From NCBI RefSeq assembly GCF_036850765.1, contig NC_089498.1:77230305-77294304 (forward strand): a DNA stretch of 64,000 nt, written 5' to 3'. The position numbers and the translations under genes were made by a program. Within the stretch, counting starts at the first letter, position 1. Every line of letters starts with the position of its first letter. Below the pieces are notes generated by a model. It was not told the DNA's origin. It ran no database searches and was given only the letters and a program-made list of their open reading frames with translations. Shown in pieces: positions 58,293 through 64,000 of the stretch. This DNA is from Saccopteryx bilineata (taxonomy: Eukaryota; Chordata; Mammalia; Chiroptera; Emballonuridae).

Positions 58293-58312
58293 CCGTCCTT
58301 TGAGTACCGGCT

Positions 58313-58333
58313 GGTTCCCTGTTCAAGGCTCCA
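58313..58333 (-). other. Primer-binding site, tRNA-Lys-like
   Basis: Three bases after the 5' LTR the minus strand reads TGGAGCCTTGAACAGGGA. This is close to the lysine-tRNA(Lys3) type of primer-binding site (one substitution in the first part and a small change before GAACAGGGA). Confidence 0.7.
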
Positions 58334-58336
58334 GAA

Positions 58337-58654
58337 TGTGGACAAGGCCCAGTGGGGGTGAGGACAACAGACGCAGAGACCCGACTCTGGGGACCAGGTT
58401 CAGTGACGCAGATCCACTTTATTCAGGAAGTAAGCTAGCTTATATACACAGGTTCAGCCTATAGGGTGTTATAGCGTGTTCTTAAAACCCAATGGCTAAA
58501 AAGATCAGAGAGCTGCCTGGTTAGCGCTGAGTTACTTCCTTACAGCAGGCGAGCTCCCTCCTGGGTGTGCCCAGGAGGGTTTCAGGTGCTGGAGTGTTCT
58601 CACAGCATTGCATCAGCCACAGCTGCTAGGAATGTGTTCTGCACTCTACCTACA
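58337..58654 (-). repeat. 5' LTR of the provirus
   Basis: 318 bp, same structure as the 3' LTR, with TATATAA near 58440-58446 and AATAAA near 58418-58423 on the minus strand. It would drive transcription leftward across gag and env remnants. Confidence 0.9.
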
Positions 58655-58744
58655 GAACTTGAATTACATCTGCAAAATTCCTTCACTTCAGCAACTAGAT
58701 TAGTGTTTGATTGAATAACTGGGGAAGATAATTCAGCCACACAA

Positions 58745-58960
58745 TCACTAAGGTAAACAACTAATACTCCACAGTGTGTTCACTGTGTTAGATAACTGTG
58801 CCCAACCATAGACTAATGTAAGTGTTCTGAACACATTTAAGGTAGGGTAAGCTAAGCCATGATGTTTGGTAGGCTGTGTGCATTAGATGCATTTTTGACG
58901 TACGATATTTTCAGTTTACATTAGGTTTATCAGGAGAAGGCTTATCTAACAAATCTTTTT
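58745..58960 (+). repeat. Old non-autonomous repeat (copy 1)
   Basis: CTAATGTAAGTGTTCTGAAC followed by 'acatttaaggtagg' (58813-58847) recurs at 62704-62735, and CGATATTTTCAGTTTAC follows. It looks like a fossil DNA transposon fragment shared with copy 2; family not named. Confidence 0.55.
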
Positions 58961-58979
58961 GGATAACTAGCCAAGTTGA

Positions 58980-59265
58980 CATATTTTAAAAAAGCCATTG
59001 AAGAGGGTTGGAGGACTAGGTGAAAAAGGTGAAAGGCTTAAGAAGTACAGAATAGTCGCAGAGATGTAAACTGTAGCATAGGGGATATAGTCAGTAATAT
59101 AGTAATAACTATGTATGGGCAAGAGCCATACTTGAAATATCAGGGGACCACTCTGTAAAGTATATGATTGTCTAAGCACTGTGCTTTACATCTGAAACTG
59201 ATACAGAATCATGTGGAATGTAAACTGTAATTGAAAAACTAAAAAATATAAAGGTCATCATAACA
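58980..59265 (+). mobile_element. Old L1 (L1MA-like) 3' UTR
   Basis: The order GGGGATATAGTCAGTAATAT, 'aataactatgtatgggc', TCTAAGCACTGTGCTTTACA, 'tctgaaactgata' and a final AATTGAAAAACTAAAAAA is the classic L1 3' UTR end. Confidence 0.78.
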
Positions 59266-59640
59266 CCTAGAAATAATTTAACTAATAATTCTTTTCTTAA
59301 CTCGAATTCACAAAAAAATACTTCCCATACAAATTGTATCCCCAGAAATCATTTTCAGTTAATGTAATCATACTCCAGGAACCCAGGCACACTCAGAAAA
59401 TAAGGTTTGTCACTGCTCATAAAACAGGGTTTAGCACTAGAAGGGTCTCCTTAAGAGGTCATATGAATCTGTCCTTTCATTTTATAGGTTCAAAACCTGA
59501 AGCCCAGAAGGTTATAAAGTTTATTTTTGTGGGTTTTTTTAAATACAAAAAAAGGAAACTTCTCATTTAAGAATGTAGTTTTGACTTAGCCTTTTTACCT
59601 GAGGCCCTACCAGATTTATCTAAGAAAATAGGTAGAAAAC
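59266..59640. other. Spacer with MIR trace
   Basis: At 59475-59515 the text 'cattttataggttcaaaacctgaagcccagaaggttat' matches the MIR core in reverse. No gene. Confidence 0.5.
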
Positions 59641-59643
59641 TTA

Positions 59644-60000
59644 AAGTACTTCATATTTTTTCCCTTAAAGCAGGAGACAGAGATAAATTCCCACATGCAC
59701 CTCAAGATCCACCCTGCAAGCCCCCTACTAGGTGATGCTCTGCCCATCTGGACCCTTGCCCCGTTGCTTGTCAACTGAGCTATTTTAGTGCTTGAGGCAA
59801 GGCCATGGAGCCATCCTCAGCACCTGAGGCTAACTTGCTTCAATGGAGTTGGGTACAAGAGGAGAAGAGAGAGATGGTGAGAGAGAAGGGAGAGGGTCGT
59901 CTCTCCTGTATGGCCTGATGTGAAATCGAACCTGGGACTTCTACACTGGTCCGACACTCTACTGCTGAGCCAACTGGTCAGGGCCAAGTACTTCATTTTT
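59644..60000 (-). repeat. Degenerate type 1 SINE, minus strand
   Basis: Body about 59661-59985. The head complement GAGCCAACTGGTCAGGGCC is on the right. The T tail is lost. The TSD is AAGTACTTCATATTTTT on the left and AAGTACTTCATTTTT on the right. Confidence 0.83.
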
Positions 60001-60425
60001 AATTCAAATTCAGTTAAACTACATAGTTTCCACTTTATACTGCTGTCATATTTGAGAGACCCTGGTATGCAGAAATGTTTCTATATACAAAAAATATTTA
60101 GGGTGTAAAACTAAAAATTTGGATAGTTAATGAGCTTGAAGAGCTGGCTTTAAGAGAATGAATTTTGTCCTTGAGAGGTTCAGACATGTTCCAAAAGGTC
60201 TTGTAAAGATTAGTGACACGGTTTAACTATTTCTCCATTGCCTTGCTTCCCAACTTTACCTTGTAATTTTTTCATAATGGGTCCCTAGAGTTTACCCTCT
60301 GATATGGTATAGAAGGTTTAAGTGAATTTTGGTTGTGAGGGGTTTTTTTGTGCTTAATAATTTCTATCTAGCGCTCTTGAAAATTTGCACAACCTTCTTT
60401 CCATTAAAGGTCCCTAAAAACTATT
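60001..60425. other. AT-rich spacer
   Basis: No gene or recognisable repeat. Confidence 0.4.
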
Positions 60426-60429
60426 TATT

Positions 60430-60725
60430 ATTTAAGTGCCTGCTATGTGCCAAACATTTCTCTTGATACAAGGATGACCGAAACAGTCTAGTAGGAAAGT
60501 GAAACCGGCAATCACCAGCATTAATTGTGGGACATACCATTTTGAGTGAAGTATAAGGACATTATTCATATTTTTTTCTTTATGGCTCACTGCCTGACAC
60601 ATAGTAAATGCTTAATAAATGTTTTTTAAATAAAGAAGGCCTATATGGAACTTTTAAAGGTTTTTATTTATTGATTTTTTTAGAGAGAGAGAGAAAGGGG
60701 AGAAAGAACAAGAGAAACATGGCAC
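60430..60725 (+). repeat. Ancient L2/MIR-like pieces and a truncated SINE tail
   Basis: AAGTGCCTGCTATGTGCCAA (60435) and CTGCCTGACACATAGTAAAT followed by 'gcttaataaatg' (60590-60625) are typical of old L2/MIR 3' regions. At 60660-60720 a GAGAGAGAGAGAAAGGGGAG tract looks like the tail of a truncated SINE. Confidence 0.5.
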
Positions 60726-61465
60726 TTTTAAAGAAATGTGGGCTATTTAAAAATAAATGTCTGTAGGTCACTTGGTACAGAGCCAGGGTAACTGGGACAT
60801 ATAGAAAAGTAATGAAAGGTTCTGATTTGAAGATGAATTCAGGGACTTCAGTATATTGGAATGGGTGTAAATAGACTTTTACTGATTAGCAATTTTTTAC
60901 ATTTTCTTTACAAATAGTCCTATTTCCATGTTCCTCAGCCTGCACCTCTGTTTGAAATTCATGCATCAGTTTATACTAATTAGAATTGCCAGTGACCGAG
61001 TTAATATGACATAGTTATAAAAGAATAGAGAAAATAAGGTCCATATTATGTTGTTACATCACTAATTCAGGCTTCCAGTTACATGCCAGAATATAAATTA
61101 GATCCCTTATCAAATGTGGCACATAAAATTTTAGGATCCTTTTTAGTATGGTACATGTGCTTTCAATAAATGCCTGCTTTGGCAAGAAATTAAATCAGAG
61201 CTCTATGTGTCAAGTACACTTGCATTATATTTTATGTTCTATAACTTTAAAACTGTCTTTGTGAACCAGGTCAAGGGCAAATTAAATTTGGTTTGGGGTT
61301 TGGTTTTACATTTAAGACATAAAACTTTTTCTTTGGTTAGGTTGTAGGTATTTGCTTTGTTTTTTCACTTAGAAAAATAATTAGAATCCATACGTTATAC
61401 CTCCAACTGTACTTTAGCTATACTGGCCTATTTTCAGTTTTAAAAACCATTAGACTCTTTTTCCT
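60726..61465. other. AT-rich DNA without recognised feature
   Basis: No gene or recognisable repeat. Confidence 0.4.
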
Positions 61466-61469
61466 GACT

Positions 61470-61712
61470 TCTCAGTCTCTTTGCACATGTTCTTTCCTCT
61501 GCCTTGACCTGTATTTTCCCTGTTTTTTAGTATTACGCGCCCAGCTAACTCCTACTCATTCTTTAAGTCTCACCTTAAATATCATTGTCTCAGAGATTTT
61601 TTTATCCACATCACCAAATCTCAGTAAAATCCTTCTTGGTCTTTTCTATATTACTAGTACCTAACATAGTCGCTAACACATAATGGGAGCCTGCTAAGTA
61701 AAAATATAGATT
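61470..61712 (+). repeat. L2 3' fragment
   Basis: TCTTTCCTCTGCCTTGACCT, then CCAGCTAACTCCTACTCATT, 'ctttaagtctcaccttaaatatcattgtc' and a final 'acctaacatagtcgctaacacataatgg' follow the L2 3' end in order. Confidence 0.72.
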
Positions 61713-61714
61713 AA

Positions 61715-61967
61715 TACACTGCTCACTGCTCACAAAAAGTAGGGGATCAGGGAACATGCAGATACTCCAGTACTTTCAGCCTTTTGTACAGTGCGTTTCC
61801 ACCAATGAAATAAAAAGTTTGTTTTGCATCTCATTTGCATAATTGAACAACTTTCTTTGACTTGTTATTTGCTTTTCTGATGTTCTTGTTTAATAAAAAA
61901 AAATCAAATGCTTTTTTTTATCGGTTCATATTCATTTTGAAATATCCCCTAATTTTTGTGAGCAGTA
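61715..61967 (+). mobile_element. Tc1/mariner-like MITE, 249 bp, TA TSD
   Basis: The element at 61717-61965 is flanked by TA. The left end reads CACTGCTCACTGCTCACAAA and then AAGTAGGGGAT. The right end reverse-complemented is CTGCTCACAAAAATTAGGGG. The left end has an extra CTGCTCA unit. No transposase inside. Confidence 0.85.
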
Positions 61968-61969
61968 TA

Positions 61970-62450
61970 AATTGAGCATTTGGTATGTTTTAGTCACTGT
62001 AAAATGCCCTCAAGGAACTTATTAAGTCTGAGTTTCAAAGGGCATGTTATTTTGTAAATGCTATTCATAGTTTCACTTTAAGGGGCAAATTAGCAATTTT
62101 GAATAAATGAGTACGAAACATACTAAGAAAGTACATTTATATAAATGCATGTATACATATATCTGTGTGTGGCACGTTGCAAAGTAAAGTGAATATTTTA
62201 CTCTGATTGCTGTCAAAAAACCTTTAAAGCCAGTTCAACAGTATAATAATTTCCTAAAAAGTATATACAGAAAACAACCTATTTCACTTACCAACTTCTC
62301 CAAGCATCTCTCTGCTGTCTGCATCTTTAACTTCTAACAGTTTGTTGCTTAGAGTCAAAAGCCAGAATCTTAGAAATCTCCCAGAAAGACCACTTAAATT
62401 AAATGAGCCCATCAAGATTCAGAGGAAAGCCACTTGAAAAAAGAAAACAC
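61970..62450. other. AT-rich spacer
   Basis: No gene or recognisable repeat. Confidence 0.4.
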
Positions 62451-62456
62451 TATACA

Positions 62457-62766
62457 GATGGTCTCCGACTTATGGTGATTTGACATGGTTTTTTGCCTTT
62501 ACAATGGTACAAAAGCAATAGTTATTCAGTAAAGCCATACTTTGAATTTTTATCTTTTCCTGGTCTATAGATAATCATGTATTATACTCAGGATGTTGGG
62601 CGGCAGCAGCAAGTCACAGCTCACAGGCAGCCACACGTTCAGAAGGGTAAACAACCAGTGCTCTACGGTGTAGTCATTTGTGTGATTTTGCCTGACTATA
62701 AGCTAGTGTAAGTGTTCTGAGCATATTTAAGGTAGATTAGGTGTACTGAATGCATTTTCTTCTTTT
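62457..62766 (+). repeat. Old non-autonomous repeat (copy 2)
   Basis: Begins near 'cagatggtctccgacttatg'. AGCTAGTGTAAGTGTTCTGA followed by GCATATTTAAGGTAG matches copy 1 at 58811-58846. An L1 cuts it at about 62767. Confidence 0.6.
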
Positions 62767-63600
62767 TTTCTTTATTTAAGATTTACTTTTATTTTCTTTA
62801 TTTTTATTAAGTTTATTGGGGTGACATAGACTAATAAGTTTCATAGGTTCCAAATGTGCAATTCTGTAATACATCATCTGTATATTGCATTGTGTGTTTA
62901 CCACCTAAAATCATATCTCCTTTTGTCATCATATATATATTTGACCCCCTTTACCTTTTGCTACCTCCCTCTACCCTCCAATTCCCCTCTGGTAACCACC
63001 ATACTGTTATCTGTGTCTATGAGTATTTGTCTTGTTTGTTCATTTGTTGATTTCAGTTTTATATTCCAATTGAATGAAATCATATAGTTCTTGATGTTTT
63101 ATATCTGACTTATTTCGTTTAGCATGATATTCTCAAGAGCCATCCATGTTGTTGCAAATGGCAGTATTTCATCTTTTATTATGGCTGAGTAGTGTTTTAG
63201 TGTGTGTGTGTGTATATGATCTTCTTTATCTAATCATCTATTTAAAGACACTTCTGTTGTTTCCATGTCTTGGCCACTATGCATGATGCTAGAATGAACA
63301 TAGGGATACAAATATCTGTATGGGTAAATGTTTTCAATTTTTCAGGGTAGGTACCCACAAGTAAAAGTCCAGGACCAGATGGCTTCATTAATGAATTCTA
63401 CCAAGCATTCAAAGAAGACTTAATGCCTTTCCTTCTCAGACTCTTTAAAAAAATTGAAGAGAAGATAGCACTTACTAACATTTTATGAGGCCACATTACT
63501 CTGATACCAAAATCTAGTAAGGATAACCCCCAAAAAAGAAAACTACAGGTGAATATCTTTGATAAATACAAATGTAAAAATCCTAACAAAATAACATTTT
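62767..63600. mobile_element. L1 with 5' inversion (twin priming)
   Basis: 62780-63362 is the L1 3' region on the minus strand (e.g. ATCCATGTTGTTGCAAATGG, TTATGGCTGAGTAGTGTTTT). It switches abruptly at 63363 to L1 ORF2 linker sequence on the plus strand (AAAGTCCAGGACCAGATGGC, then 'gaattctaccaagcattcaaagaag'). This head-to-head arrangement is the typical result of twin priming during L1 insertion. Confidence 0.87.
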
Positions 63601-63620
63601 CAACACTTAAAATATTTTCA

Positions 63621-64000
63621 GCCTGATCAGGTGGTGTTGCAGTTGGATAGAGCATCGGCCTAAGACACTGAGGACCCAGGTTCAAAACCCCTAGGTTGCC
63701 AGCTTGAGTGCAGTGTCACCAGCTTGAGCATGGGGTTATAGACATGAGCCCAAGGTTGCTGGCTTGAGCAAAGGGTCAGTGGCTCAGCTGGAGCCCCATA
63801 CCCCACTCCCCTGTCAAGACACGTATGAGAAAGCAATCAATGAACAACTAAAGTGCCGCAACTATGAGTTGATGCTTCTCATCTCTCTCCCTTCCTGTCT
63901 GTCCCTATCTGTTTCTCTCTCTCTCTCTCTCTCCCTCCCTCCCTCCCTCCCCCCCTCCCCATCTCTCTCTCCCTCTCTCACTAAAAAATAAATAATTCAA
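63621..64000 (+). repeat. tRNA-derived SINE (type 2), runs to the window end
   Basis: Head GCCTGATCAGGTGGTGTTGC at 63621, B box GGTTCAAAACCCC near 63680, and a long CT-rich tract (63900-63980). The tail CTAAAAAATAAATAATT is at the edge. Confidence 0.88.

Larger units (their letters stand above)
55924..58660 (-). mobile_element. Class II (betaretrovirus-like) endogenous provirus, internally deleted
   Basis: The two LTRs (55930-56250 and 58337-58654) face the minus strand and are flanked by the TSD GAACTT (55924-55929 and 58655-58660). In minus order it has: 5' LTR, primer-binding site, gag-like remnant, env remnant, polypurine tract, 3' LTR. The interior is only about 2.1 kb, so pro and pol are missing. 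The LTRs differ at roughly one position in ten by eye, often at CpG sites, so it is not recent. It cannot make virus. Confidence 0.88.
55640..58740 (+). repeat. Ancient LTR-like repeat split by the provirus
   Basis: The text left of the provirus (GGAATTGGCTTATACAGTTC ... GTCAGACCCACCTAGGATAA ... AGTCAGCTGATTAG) continues directly to its right (GAACTTGAATTACATCTGCA ... CCTTCACTTCAGC). This reads as one old mammalian repeat, probably LTR-derived. The provirus and its 6-bp TSD interrupt it cleanly. Confidence 0.6.

Overview
This window is AT-rich, intron-sparse mammalian DNA made almost entirely of transposable elements. I see no convincing host protein exon, functional RNA gene or bacterial-type signal. 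The organism is very probably a bat. The evidence is dense copies of long tRNA-derived SINEs with the head GCCCTGGCCGGTTGGCTCAG, plentiful LINE-1 (L1), and several fairly recent hAT and Tc1/mariner-type DNA transposon fragments. From memory the SINE types fit a rhinolophoid (horseshoe or leaf-nosed) bat best; that is inference and needs a library comparison.

Layout. 1-2000: 3' end of a plus-strand L1 with a nested SINE. 2180-3130: two more SINEs. 3230-9813: a near-full-length minus-strand L1 with a SINE in ORF1, framed by a target-site duplication (TSD). 9824-20900: mostly old DNA (L1M, MIR and L2 fragments, a possible old LTR) carrying a 43-bp tandem duplication, a Tigger/pogo MITE, two SINEs and a hAT fold-back element with a SINE inside. 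20980-23280: 5'-truncated plus-strand L1. 23858-25329: decayed full-size Tigger/pogo transposon, the relative of the upstream MITE. 26287-28665: SINEs. 28666-35884: a stack in which a hAT MITE is split by a SINE and by a 6.3-kb L1, and that L1 is itself split by two SINEs and an 840-bp hAT. 36196-44724: second near-full-length minus-strand L1 with a hAT, three SINEs and a local inverted duplication. 46632-47941: 1.3-kb solo LTR with 6-bp TSD. 49180-55180: SINEs, two hAT MITEs and an L1 tail. 55930-58654: short class II (betaretrovirus-like) provirus on the minus strand with both LTRs, 6-bp TSD, primer-binding site, gag and env remnants, and no pol. 58700-64000: old repeats, a mariner MITE, an L1 with a 5' inversion and a final SINE.

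No set of genes here works together. The open frames are L1 ORF1/ORF2 pieces, a broken transposase, retroviral remnants, or chance frames across GC-rich SINEs and L1 5' regions. The best signals are the datable nesting orders, the autonomous/MITE pair, the LTR elements, and CTCF-like motifs carried by the SINE and by the L1 5' ends. I found no evidence of a previously undescribed functional system. Coordinates of repeats are read by eye and edges may be off by a few bases unless a TSD is quoted.
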